A stretch of 7,177 nt of DNA. It comes from an uncultured Paracoccus sp. Lineage in GTDB: Bacteria > Pseudomonadota > Alphaproteobacteria > Rhodobacterales > Rhodobacteraceae. Below, piece after piece: positions 1 through 5,923 of this stretch (positions are counted from its first letter, which is position 1; each line of letters opens with the position of its first letter). Position numbers and translations under genes: made by a program. A model generated the notes under the pieces. It was given only the letters and a program-made list of their open reading frames with translations, ran no database searches and was not told the origin of the DNA. Where the stretch lies: positions 1-7,177 of the forward strand of contig NZ_CAMIOH010000161.1 in assembly GCF_946221145.1 (NCBI RefSeq). The letters are read 5' to 3'.

Positions 1-1779
1 ATGGGCGCGTCCTTCGTGGCATTGTCGCCGGATCATCCGCTGGTGAAATCGCTGGTCGCCGCCGATCCGCGCGTGGCGGCTTTCGTCGAGGAGTGCCGCA
101 AGATCGGCACCACCGAGGAAGCCATCGAGACCGCGCCCAAGCTGGGCTTCGACACCGGGCTGACGGTGCGCCATCCGCTGGACCCGGACTGGCATCTGCC
201 GATCTGGATCGCGAATTTCGTGCTGATGGATTACGGCACCGGCGCGATCTTCGGATCGCCCGCGCATGACGAACGCGACCATGAATTCGCGACGAAATAC
301 GGGCTGCCGATCCGCGCGACCTTCGGTCAGCCGGGGATGGATCAGGCGCAGGCGGATGCCCTGGTCGCGGATGCGCCTTTCGTGCCGTTGAAATCGGACA
401 CCGTAAGCTATGTTCGCGGCTTTGCGGGGGGGGCCGAGCAGACGGGCGAAGCGGCGGTGGACGCCGCCATCGCCCATGCGGAAAGCGCGGGTTATGGCGA
501 GGGCGTCACGAAGTTCCGCCTGCGCGACTGGGGGATTTCCCGGCAGCGTTACTGGGGCTGTCCGATTCCGGTCGTGCATTGCGACACCTGCGGCACGGTG
601 CCTGAATCCAAGGCGAACCTGCCCGTCCTGCTGCCGCAGGACGTAAGTTTCGAGGTTCCGGGCAACCCGCTGGACCGCCACCCGACCTGGCGCAACGCGA
701 CCTGCCCGCAATGCGGCGGCGCGGCCCTGCGCGAGACGGATACGATGGATACCTTCGTCGATTCGTCCTGGTATTACGCGCGCTTTACCAGCCCCCATGC
801 CGCGACGCCGACCGACCGGGCGGATGCGGATTACTGGATGAACGTGGACCAGTATATCGGCGGCATCGAACACGCGATCCTGCATCTGCTCTATTCACGG
901 TTCTTCGCCCGCGCGATGGTCAAGATCGGGCATCTGCCGGAATCGGCCAAGGAGCCGTTCGACGCGCTGTTCACGCAGGGCATGGTCACGCACGAGATCT
1001 ATAAGACCACCGACGACCGGGGCCGCCCGGTCTATCACCTGCCCGAGGATGTGACCGATGGCAGGCTGGCGGATGGCACCGCGGTCGAGATCATCCCCTC
1101 GGCCAAGATGTCGAAATCCAAGAAGAACGTCGTCGATCCGGTGAACATCGTCGCCAATTTCGGCGCCGACACCGCGCGGTGGTTCATGCTGTCCGACAGC
1201 CCGCCCGAACGCGACGTGGAATGGACCGCCGCCGGGGCCGAGGCCGCGCACAAGTTTCTGGCCCGCGTCTGGCGGCTGGCCGATGAGGTGCCCGAAGGCG
1301 GCAACGATCCCGACCTGACCCGCGCCGCGCATCGCGCCATCCACGACGTGACCAGGGCGATCGAGGGTTTTGCCTTCAACAAGGCCGTGGCGAAACTGTA
1401 TGAACTTGCCAATGCCATCGGTAAATCCAGGGCCGGGGGCGAGGATCGCCGCGCCGCGCTGCGGATCATGGCGCAGCTGATGGGACCAATGGTGCCGCAT
1501 CTGGCCGAGGAGGTCTGGGCGGCCTCGGGCGGGCAGGGGCTGCTGGTCGATGCGCCCTGGCCCCAGGCGGATCCGGCGATGTTGCAGGACGATACCGTCA
1601 CCCTGCCGATCCAGATCAACGGCAAGCGGCGCGCCGAGATCAGCGTGCCCAAGGACATGCCCAAGGATCAGATCGAGGCGATGGTGCTGGCCGACGAAAC
1701 GGTGCTGAAATTCCTGGAAGGCGCGGCGCCGAAAAAGCTGATCGTCGTGCCGGGGCGGATCGTCAATGTGGTCGCCTGA
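1..1779 (+). CDS. leuS: Leucyl-tRNA synthetase, C-terminal 592 residues (5' end outside window)
   Basis: Class I aminoacyl-tRNA synthetase that charges tRNA-Leu with leucine in the cytoplasm. The reading frame is open at base 1. The ATG there is an internal methionine, in the stretch that normally follows the RPDT motif, and the HIGH motif lies upstream of the window. In fragment numbering I see the end of the CP1 editing domain with the T-G-A-rich block and HDERD (79-93), whose acidic residues match those contacting mischarged tRNA. A zinc-ribbon-like region follows with four cysteines (C194, C197, C235, C238), then DTMDTFVDSSWYY (247-259), IGGIEHA (286-292) and the KMSKS loop (369-373, bases 1105-1119). 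The anticodon-binding helical domain and the small C-terminal domain end in a typical INGKRR...KKLIVVPGRIVNVV tail. Full-length enzymes are roughly 850-870 residues, so about 260 are missing. The last 14 bases overlap lptE. No broken motif is visible. Confidence 0.98.
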   Translation: MGASFVALSPDHPLVKSLVAADPRVAAFVEECRKIGTTEEAIETAPKLGFDTGLTVRHPLDPDWHLPIWIANFVLMDYGTGAIFGSPAHDERDHEFATKYGLPIRATFGQPGMDQAQADALVADAPFVPLKSDTVSYVRGFAGGAEQTGEAAVDAAIAHAESAGYGEGVTKFRLRDWGISRQRYWGCPIPVVHCDTCGTVPESKANLPVLLPQDVSFEVPGNPLDRHPTWRNATCPQCGGAALRETDTMDTFVDSSWYYARFTSPHAATPTDRADADYWMNVDQYIGGIEHAILHLLYSRFFARAMVKIGHLPESAKEPFDALFTQGMVTHEIYKTTDDRGRPVYHLPEDVTDGRLADGTAVEIIPSAKMSKSKKNVVDPVNIVANFGADTARWFMLSDSPPERDVEWTAAGAEAAHKFLARVWRLADEVPEGGNDPDLTRAAHRAIHDVTRAIEGFAFNKAVAKLYELANAIGKSRAGGEDRRAALRIMAQLMGPMVPHLAEEVWAASGGQGLLVDAPWPQADPAMLQDDTVTLPIQINGKRRAEISVPKDMPKDQIEAMVLADETVLKFLEGAAPKKLIVVPGRIVNVVA

Positions 1780-2248
1780 CCGCAGGGCCGCGCTGCTGGG
1801 CCTGCTGGCCGTGGCGGGCTGCGGGCTGACGCCGGTCTATGGCCCGAACGGCGCGGGCCAGCGGCTGTTCGGCAAGGTGCGGCCACGCGATCCGCAGACC
1901 TATCAGGATTTCGCCTTCAACCGCCGCCTGGGCGAACGGTTGGGCGGCGAAGGGTCGGACTATGACCTGGATTACCGGCTGACTGTCGGCGTGGTGGCGC
2001 AGGCGATCACCCCCGATGAGGTCACGAACCGCTATTCGCTGAACGGCACCGCCGATTTCGTGCTGACCGACCAGGCGGGCCGGGTGCTGGCGCAGGGCCG
2101 GGTCAGCAACTTCTCGTCCTATTCCACCACCGGCACGACCATCGCCACGCTGGCGTCGGAGGGCGATGCCCGCGCCCGGCTGGCCGAGATGCTGGCCGAT
2201 CAGGTCGTCACGCGGCTGCTGGCGGCATCGGCGCAGCTGCCGGGGTGA
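1766..2248 (+). CDS. lptE: LPS-assembly lipoprotein LptE
   Basis: Outer-membrane lipoprotein that plugs the LptD barrel and takes part in the last step of lipopolysaccharide transport to the cell surface. The 160-residue product starts with a short basic segment, a hydrophobic stretch and a lipobox ending VAGC, with the lipidated cysteine at residue 19. It continues with GLTPVYGP, a recognisable opening of mature alphaproteobacterial LptE. The body (about 40-150) is alternating polar and hydrophobic, as expected for the small alpha/beta fold, and includes the NRYSLNGTADFVLTD segment and the ALASEGDARARLAEMLADQV-like helix near the end. The start at 1766 lies inside leuS (14-base overlap) and gives the complete signal peptide, with a purine-rich GGGGCGG just upstream. 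Placement between leuS and holA supports the call because the same order exists in E. coli. The DRRAALLGL segment before the lipobox loosely resembles a Tat motif, but I read it as an ordinary Sec lipoprotein signal. Confidence 0.92.
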   Translation: MWSPDRRAALLGLLAVAGCGLTPVYGPNGAGQRLFGKVRPRDPQTYQDFAFNRRLGERLGGEGSDYDLDYRLTVGVVAQAITPDEVTNRYSLNGTADFVLTDQAGRVLAQGRVSNFSSYSTTGTTIATLASEGDARARLAEMLADQVVTRLLAASAQLPG

Positions 2249-2255
2249 TCGGCGC

Positions 2256-3284
2256 ATGATCCTCAAGGGGGCGGAAATCGCGCGCTATCTGGCGCGGCCC
2301 GACCCGTCGCGCCCGGCTTTGCTGATCCATGGTCAGGACGCGATGCGGGTGGCGATGAAACGCGCCGAGGCGGTCAAGGCGTTGACAGGCGAAAAGGCCG
2401 ACGAGGAGATGCGCCTGACCCGGATGGCAGGCAGCACGCTGCGCAAGGATCCGGCACAACTGCTGGACGCGGTGAAAGAGGTCGGCTTCTTTCCCGGACC
2501 CCGCGTGGTGCTGGTCGAAGATACGCCAGACACCGCCACTGACGCGATCCGCGCGGCGCTGGCCGACTGGAAGCCGGGCGATGCGGCGATCGTGGTGACG
2601 GCGGGGGCTTTGGGCAAGTCCTCGGCCCTGCGCAAGCTGTTCGAACCCCATCCCACCGCCGTGACCGCGCCCATCTATGACGACCCGCCGGGCGAGGAAG
2701 AGGTGGCGCGCTGGCTGGCCGATGCCGGATTGCGCCAGGTGCCGGCCCCGGCGATGAAGGACATGATGGCGCTGGCCCGCGCGCTGGATCCGGGTGATCT
2801 GCGCCAGACCATCGAGAAGATCGGCCTGTATAAACATGGCGACGCCACGCCCCTGACCGGCGAGGAAATCGCCCTGATGGCCCCCGCCACCATCGAGGCC
2901 GATCTGGACGAGCTGATCCACATCGTCGCCGAACGGCGTGAAGCGGACTTCGGCCCGATGATGCGCCGGATCGAGGGGCAGGGGGTCAGCCCCGTGACCC
3001 TGTGCATCGCCGCGCTGCGTCATTTCCGGGTGCTGCATGGCGCCGCCGCCGATCCTGCCGGGCCGGGCGTTGCGCTGTCGCGGATGCGGCCGCCGGTCTT
3101 TGGTCCGCGCCGCGACCGGATGGAGCGGCAGGCCCAGGCCTGGGGCATGGCGCCGCTGGAGGATGCGCTGCGGTCGCTGCTGGACTGTGATCTGACATTG
3201 CGCAGTTCCACCCGCGCGCCGCAGATGGCGCTGATCGAACGCGCATTGATCCGGCTGGCAATGACCCCGCGAGGGCGCCGGTGA
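2256..3284 (+). CDS. holA: DNA polymerase III delta subunit (clamp loader)
   Basis: Delta is the wrench of the clamp-loader complex: it binds the beta sliding clamp and opens it so that the clamp can be loaded on primed DNA. The 342-residue product has the usual length. Features visible in order are the N-terminal ALLIHGQDAMRV segment (21-32), where delta carries a degenerate, non-hydrolysing P-loop; PGPRVVLVEDT (80-90); the GALGKSSALRKLFE stretch (117-130), a delta hallmark; the YDDPPGEEEVARWL segment (141-154); a helical middle domain; and a C-terminal collar domain from about 215, with LRHFRVLH (254-261) and a late LRSSTRAPQMALIERALIRL segment. I chose the ATG at 2256 because it sits 7 bases after the lptE stop, has GGGG at 2242-2245 as a plausible ribosome binding site, and gives the standard MILKG N-terminus. 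The in-frame ATG at 2166 would add 30 residues inside lptE that look non-native. The stop overlaps the next gene by 4 bases. Confidence 0.93.
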   Translation: MILKGAEIARYLARPDPSRPALLIHGQDAMRVAMKRAEAVKALTGEKADEEMRLTRMAGSTLRKDPAQLLDAVKEVGFFPGPRVVLVEDTPDTATDAIRAALADWKPGDAAIVVTAGALGKSSALRKLFEPHPTAVTAPIYDDPPGEEEVARWLADAGLRQVPAPAMKDMMALARALDPGDLRQTIEKIGLYKHGDATPLTGEEIALMAPATIEADLDELIHIVAERREADFGPMMRRIEGQGVSPVTLCIAALRHFRVLHGAAADPAGPGVALSRMRPPVFGPRRDRMERQAQAWGMAPLEDALRSLLDCDLTLRSSTRAPQMALIERALIRLAMTPRGRR

Positions 3285-4489
3285 CGGAAGCCGTCGATGC
3301 GCTGGTGATCGGCGCGGGTCCGGCGGGGCTGATGGCAGCCGAGGCCCTGGCCGCGCCGGGCCGCAAGGTGGTGGTGGCCGAAGCGATGCCGACGCCTGCG
3401 CGCAAGTTCCTGATGGCGGGCAAGTCGGGGCTGAACCTGACCAAGGATGAGCCGTTCGAGGCGTTCGCGCAGCGGTTGAGGTTCGGCACCGGGGCGCTGC
3501 CCCGGACCCCGGGATATTTAAGCCAAAGTGAAAGTGCTTTTGGCCCGGCCGAGGTCATGGCCTGGGCGCGGGGGCTGGGGATCGAATTGTTCACCGGATC
3601 CACAGGTCGGGTGTTTCCCGTCGGCATGAAGGCCTCTCCTCTGCTGCGGGCTTGGTTGAGCCGGCTGCGGGCGGGTGGGGTGGAGTTGCGCACCCGCTGG
3701 CGTTGGATCGGTGGCGAGTTTCGGTTCCAGACGCCGGAGGGGGAACAGGAGATCACGCCGCGTGTCGCCGTGCTGGCGCTGGGCGGGGCAAGCTGGCCGC
3801 GGCTGGGATCGGACGCGGCCTGGGTGCCGTGGGTGCAGGCGGCGGGGGTCGGCGTCGCGCGGTTCCGGCCCGCGAACATGGGCTTTCGCGTGGACTGGTC
3901 GCCGCAGATGGCGCGCCATTTCGGCGCTGCGGTCAAGGGAACCGGTCTGTCGGCGGGCAATCTGGCCAGCCGGGGTGAATGGATCATCGGTCGCGATGGA
4001 ATCGAAGGGGGCGGGGTCTATGAGATCTCCTCCGGGATTCGGGATGGGGCGGCGGGGCATGTCGATCTGGCGCCCGATCTGGATCACGCGACGCTGGCGG
4101 CGCGATTCGCCCGGCCCAGAGGCAAGCTGTCGCTGGGCAACTGGCTGCGCCGGGTGCTGGACGATCCGGTCAAGGTCGCGCTGCTGCTGGAATGGGGCAG
4201 GCCGTTGCCGGGCGATGCCTTGGGCTGGGCGACCCTGATCAAGGCGCTGCCCATGCGCCATGCGGGGCCGATGACCCTTGAAACGGCGATTTCCAGTGCC
4301 GGGGGCGTCACCTGCGAATCGCTGACCCCGGATCAGGAGCTGCGCGCCATGCCGGGCGTGTTCGCCGCGGGCGAGATGCTGGATTGGGAGGCGCCGACCG
4401 GCGGCTATCTTCTGACCGCCTGCCTGGGCAGCGGGCTGCATGCCGGACAGGCAGCTGCCGCACGGCTTGACGCTCTCCGCGCCGATTGA
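3281..4489 (+). CDS. TIGR03862-type FAD flavoprotein (HI0933/YhiN-like)
   Basis: A 402-residue FAD-dependent oxidoreductase of the HI0933/YhiN/BaiN superfamily, best matching the subfamily named after Pseudomonas PP4765. Its substrate is not established, so the physiological reaction is unknown. The N-terminal dinucleotide fold is clear in ALVIGAGPAGLMAAEAL (7-23). It is followed by family signatures RKFLMAGKSGLNLTKDEP (41-58), GSTGRVFPVGMKASPLLRAWL (106-126), LALGGASWPRLGSD (165-178), and the C-terminal FAD-contact block FAAGEMLDWEAPTGGYLL (361-378) with GSGLHAGQAAA. The GTG start at 3281 overlaps the holA stop as GTGA and has GAGGG at 3271-3275. The glycine-rich motif falls at the expected distance from it. 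Residues about 74-86 are atypical: they are encoded by an AT-rich stretch with a rare TTA leucine codon, where relatives have a shorter, more regular segment (see the separate entry). Last gene of the leuS cluster; no strong terminator follows. Confidence 0.88.
   Translation: MTEAVDALVIGAGPAGLMAAEALAAPGRKVVVAEAMPTPARKFLMAGKSGLNLTKDEPFEAFAQRLRFGTGALPRTPGYLSQSESAFGPAEVMAWARGLGIELFTGSTGRVFPVGMKASPLLRAWLSRLRAGGVELRTRWRWIGGEFRFQTPEGEQEITPRVAVLALGGASWPRLGSDAAWVPWVQAAGVGVARFRPANMGFRVDWSPQMARHFGAAVKGTGLSAGNLASRGEWIIGRDGIEGGGVYEISSGIRDGAAGHVDLAPDLDHATLAARFARPRGKLSLGNWLRRVLDDPVKVALLLEWGRPLPGDALGWATLIKALPMRHAGPMTLETAISSAGGVTCESLTPDQELRAMPGVFAAGEMLDWEAPTGGYLLTACLGSGLHAGQAAAARLDALRAD
3508..3541. repeat. 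AT-rich island in flavoprotein gene, possible dispersed-repeat remnant
   Basis: Within strongly GC-rich coding DNA this short stretch is abruptly AT-rich (core GATATTTAAGCCAAAGTG, 3513-3530, then AAAGTGCTTTT). It encodes roughly PGYLSQSESAF with codons unusual for this genome: TTA for leucine, AGT twice, CAA and TTT. It resembles, from memory, short recurrent sequences of the form CCGG-(A/G)-TATTT-..-AAG-TGAA that occur many times in Rhodobacterales genomes, mostly between genes. The frame is kept, so the gene is not broken. Only one copy is in the window, so repeat status is an inference. Confidence 0.35.
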
Positions 4490-4500
4490 AGCCCGCGCGC

Positions 4501-4529
4501 TTGATAGGGCAGCGTTCATGACCTATGCT
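4501..4529 (+). promoter_or_regulatory. Promoter candidate for the DUF1127 gene
   Basis: TTGATA (4501-4506) and TATGCT (4524-4529) are 17 bases apart, five and four matches to the sigma-70 hexamers at the ideal spacing. Transcription would start near 4536, leaving a leader of about 40 bases. The extended forms CTTGATA and CCTATGCT also fit the looser RpoH-type pattern described for Rhodobacter stress promoters (CTTG..., then CCTAT...). The site lies in the only real intergenic gap of the plus-strand half, just after the flavoprotein gene. Confidence 0.5.
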
Positions 4530-4537
4530 GCGGATAT

Positions 4538-4574
4538 GGGAGGAAACCACCCCCCCGCTTAGGAAAGGGTTTCC
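4538..4574 (+). promoter_or_regulatory. Structured leader and ribosome binding site of the DUF1127 gene
   Basis: The leader contains two small inverted repeats. The first is GGG-A-GG, AAA, CC-A-CCC (4538-4552), a stem with one A-A mismatch and a 3-base loop. The second is GGAAA, GGG, TTTCC (4562-4574), a perfect 5-bp stem that encloses the likely Shine-Dalgarno AGGAAAGG (4561-4568), 8 bases before the ATG. A run of seven C (4550-4556) lies between them. The upstream GGGAGG has no start codon at a usable distance. A role in translation control is an inference; both stems are short and could be chance. Confidence 0.35.
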
Positions 4575-4576
4575 GA

Positions 4577-4795
4577 ATGGCCTATACGATCACCCATTTC
4601 TCGCCCGAGACGCGTGGCCGCATCGACGCCTTCTTCAACCGCTTCGGCCAAGGCATGAACGCCTATATCGAATCGCGCGCCAGATCGGCGCAGATCGAGG
4701 AGCTGGAGGCAAAGTCGGACGAAGAACTGGCGCGCATGGGGCTGACCCGCGACCGGATCGTCGCCCATGTGTTCCGCGATACCTACTGGATCTGA
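4577..4795 (+). CDS. Small DUF1127 protein
   Basis: A 72-residue soluble protein whose C-terminal half (about 35-68: IESRARSAQIEELEAKSD, then EELARMGLTRDRIVAHVFRD) matches the DUF1127 (YjiS-like) pattern, in which a helix leads to a conserved (L/S)-D-xx-L-xx-(I/M)-G-L-xR-xx-I motif. The N-terminal half, MAYTITHFSPETRGRIDAFFNRF, is a variable helix-like leader. There is no signal peptide or membrane segment. The molecular role is not settled. From memory, DUF1127 proteins in alphaproteobacteria are linked to stress and nutrient responses, and Rhodobacter CcaF1 of this family binds RNA next to the CcsR small RNAs. No CcsR-like CCUCCUCCC loops follow this copy. The ATG has a strong AGGAAAGG upstream and its own promoter candidate. 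Its stop lies 5 bases from the stop of the convergent thioesterase gene, with only a weak CTGA/TCAG repeat between, so transcripts probably overlap at their 3' ends. Confidence 0.85.
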   Translation: MAYTITHFSPETRGRIDAFFNRFGQGMNAYIESRARSAQIEELEAKSDEELARMGLTRDRIVAHVFRDTYWI

Positions 4796-4800
4796 CGTTC

Positions 4801-5214
4801 TCAGGACTTCCAGTCGATCACCACTTGCGTCTGGGTGACGATGGCCGCGACCTTGCCGTCGCCGCGCGTGATGGTGGTCTGCCAGATTTGCGTCGTGCGT
4901 CCCAGGTGCAGCGGCAGGCTGACGGCGCGGGCCACGTCGCCCAGCCGGATCGGGCGCAGGAAGTTGGTCTTGCTTTCCAGCGTCGTGGTGGTCTTGTCAT
5001 CGGGCAGGTTCAGGAAGGTGCCTGTGCCCCCGGCATTGTCGGCCAGGCCCATGATCGCGCCGCCATGCAGGACGCCATTGCGGTTGGCAAGCGCCCGCGT
5101 CACGGGCATTTCGAATTCCACGCGTTCCGGCGTGGCGCTGACCAGTCGCGCGCCGATATGGATGGCGAATTCGGGCTGATCCTGCGGTTCGCGCTTGATG
5201 GGGTTGTCGGTCAC
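4801..5214 (-). CDS. PaaI-family hotdog-fold acyl-CoA thioesterase
   Basis: A 137-residue single hotdog-domain protein expected to hydrolyse acyl-CoA thioesters in the cytoplasm; the substrate is unknown. The central motif NRNGVLHGGAIMGLADNAGG (44-63) is the PaaI-type signature: HGG (50-52) starts the long hotdog helix, and D59 matches the catalytic acid of PaaI enzymes. ESKTNFLRPIRLGDVARAV (80-98) is the typical second strand block, and the VTQTQVVIDW end is the last strand. The GTG at 5214 gives a standard N-terminus and has AAAGGA at 5223-5228, 8 bases upstream. The frame stays open further upstream to 5586, but that would run into the transglycosylase gene and lacks hotdog sequence, so I reject it. 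The gene is last in the minus-strand block and converges with the DUF1127 gene. Neighbours give no clue to the substrate. Confidence 0.88.
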   Translation of the reverse strand: MTDNPIKREPQDQPEFAIHIGARLVSATPERVEFEMPVTRALANRNGVLHGGAIMGLADNAGGTGTFLNLPDDKTTTTLESKTNFLRPIRLGDVARAVSLPLHLGRTTQIWQTTITRGDGKVAAIVTQTQVVIDWKS

Positions 5215-5230
5215 CTGGGCTGTCCTTTCG

Positions 5231-5255
5231 CTGCCCGGCCATATCAACCGGACAG
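5231..5255 (-). other. Hairpin between transglycosylase and thioesterase genes
   Basis: In minus-strand RNA the arms CUGUCCGG and CCGGGCAG form eight pairs, one of them G-U, around a 9-base loop. In plus-strand RNA the same position becomes a C-A mismatch, so the structure favours minus-strand transcripts. No U-tract follows, so it is not a canonical intrinsic terminator. It sits just upstream of the thioesterase ribosome binding site and might stabilise an RNA end or reduce read-through. Confidence 0.35.
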
Positions 5256-5272
5256 ACCGCCCGGGGCAAGCC

Positions 5273-5854
5273 CTAGGCCTTGCGGCAGGCCACAAGCTGT
5301 GCGCGATACATCTGCGACCGCTGGCCGACCTGGTTCGCCACCCGCACCAGCCAGGGCTTGGACAGATAGGACTGTCGCGCAAATCCCGACCGGCCCTCGT
5401 GATAGGCCAGGTACTGGCCTGTCGCGTCCCCTTTGGAGATGCCCAGCCGGCGGGTCGAATTGTGCATGTACCAGCCCATGAAATCCGTCGCGTCGCGGAT
5501 ATTGTCGCGCTTGGCGCGGCGGTTGCCGGTTTCCTGCTGGTATTCCTCCCATGTGCCGTCAAGCGCCTGGGAATAGCCGAAGGCACTGGATTGCCGGCCG
5601 ATGGGGATCACCCCAAGCGCATATTGATGCGGGGTGCGGGCATCGCCGATGAATTTCGATTCCTGATGGATCGTGGCCATCTGCACATGCAGCGGCACGC
5701 CCCATTTGCGTTCGGTCGCCTTCATCGCCCGGTAATAGGCGGGCCGTTCGGCGACGATGGCGCATGCATTGTCCAATTGCCGGGGCGCAGAGTAATTGCC
5801 GCCGCCGCATGACGCGACCAGCCCGACGATCGCGAGTTTCAGAAGCCTGCTCAT
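5273..5854 (-). CDS. Lipoprotein lytic transglycosylase-like protein (SLT domain)
   Basis: A 193-residue predicted lipoprotein with an SLT (lysozyme-like) domain, expected to cleave the MurNAc-GlcNAc bond of peptidoglycan in the periplasm. The N-terminus MSRLLKLAIVGLVASC is a short lipoprotein signal with a VASC lipobox and cysteine 16 as the lipidation site. The domain starts near 28 with DNACAIVAERPAYYRAM. VQMATIHQESKF (58-69) carries the predicted catalytic glutamate E65. AFGYSQALDGTW (91-102) is the equivalent of the G-x-x-Q motif, and YLAYHEGRSGF (148-158) matches the late motif of this family. It belongs to a conserved proteobacterial SLT type (probably the Pfam SLT_4 group, from memory), not to the classical Slt70 or MltE types. 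Apart from C16 there are only two cysteines, C31 and C190, near the domain ends, which could form a disulfide. I chose the ATG at 5852-5854 because it follows GAGGG and begins directly with the signal peptide; an upstream ATG adds 14 polar residues. Confidence 0.87.
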   Translation of the reverse strand: MSRLLKLAIVGLVASCGGGNYSAPRQLDNACAIVAERPAYYRAMKATERKWGVPLHVQMATIHQESKFIGDARTPHQYALGVIPIGRQSSAFGYSQALDGTWEEYQQETGNRRAKRDNIRDATDFMGWYMHNSTRRLGISKGDATGQYLAYHEGRSGFARQSYLSKPWLVRVANQVGQRSQMYRAQLVACRKA

Positions 5855-5879
5855 CCTGCCCTCTTGTCGTTTTCCGGGA

Positions 5880-5907
5880 ATATTACGGAAAATCACGACC
5901 GGGTGAA
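5880..5907 (-). promoter_or_regulatory. Weak promoter candidate for the transglycosylase gene
   Basis: On the minus strand, TTCACC (5902-5907) and TAATAT (5880-5885) are 16 bases apart in the AT-rich 69-base gap after glpK. Each matches the sigma-70 hexamers at four positions. The -10 hexamer lies in the loop of a 7-bp inverted repeat (TTTTCCG 5870-5876, CGGAAAA 5886-5892), which has no T-tract and is a poor terminator for glpK. It could instead be a regulator site, but nothing identifies one. Confidence 0.25.
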
Positions 5908-5923
5908 ATCACAAAGCCGGAAG

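Noticed and set aside
1..3. ATG at base 1 as the true start of leuS
   Set aside because: The protein begins in the middle of the editing domain and lacks the HIGH motif, so the gene is cut by the window edge rather than truncated.
426..433. Run of eight G in leuS as a phase-variation tract
   Set aside because: It lies inside an essential gene with an intact frame and encodes a normal Gly-Gly-Ala stretch. Runs this long arise by chance in GC-rich coding DNA.
2166..2255. Upstream ATG extending holA by 30 residues
   Set aside because: The extension lies inside lptE in another frame, encodes Trp/Arg/Cys-rich sequence unlike delta subunits, and the ATG at 2256 has better context.
2986..4519. Two long minus-strand open frames opposite holA and the flavoprotein
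   Set aside because: Both are antisense to well-recognised genes, have low-complexity Arg/Pro/Ala/Gln composition, and show no ribosome binding site or motif.
4784..4812. Bidirectional terminator at the convergent DUF1127/thioesterase junction
   Set aside because: Only CTGA-CGTTC-TCAG, a 4-bp stem, is visible and there is no T-tract on either side.
4796..4960. CcsR-like small RNAs after the DUF1127 gene, as in Rhodobacter
   Set aside because: No CCUCCUCCC loop repeats are present, and the thioesterase gene begins 5 bases after the stop on the other strand, leaving no room.
4525..5481. Long plus-strand open frame of 318 codons
   Set aside because: It overlaps the DUF1127 gene in another frame and runs antisense through the thioesterase and into the transglycosylase gene. 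The product is rich in Arg, Pro and Ala without family motifs, which is typical of a shadow frame in GC-rich DNA.
5870..5892. Terminator for glpK formed by TTTTCCG/CGGAAAA
   Set aside because: The stem is AT-rich at its base, the loop is 9 bases, and no T-run follows in the minus direction. It is at best weak, so it is mentioned only with the promoter candidate.
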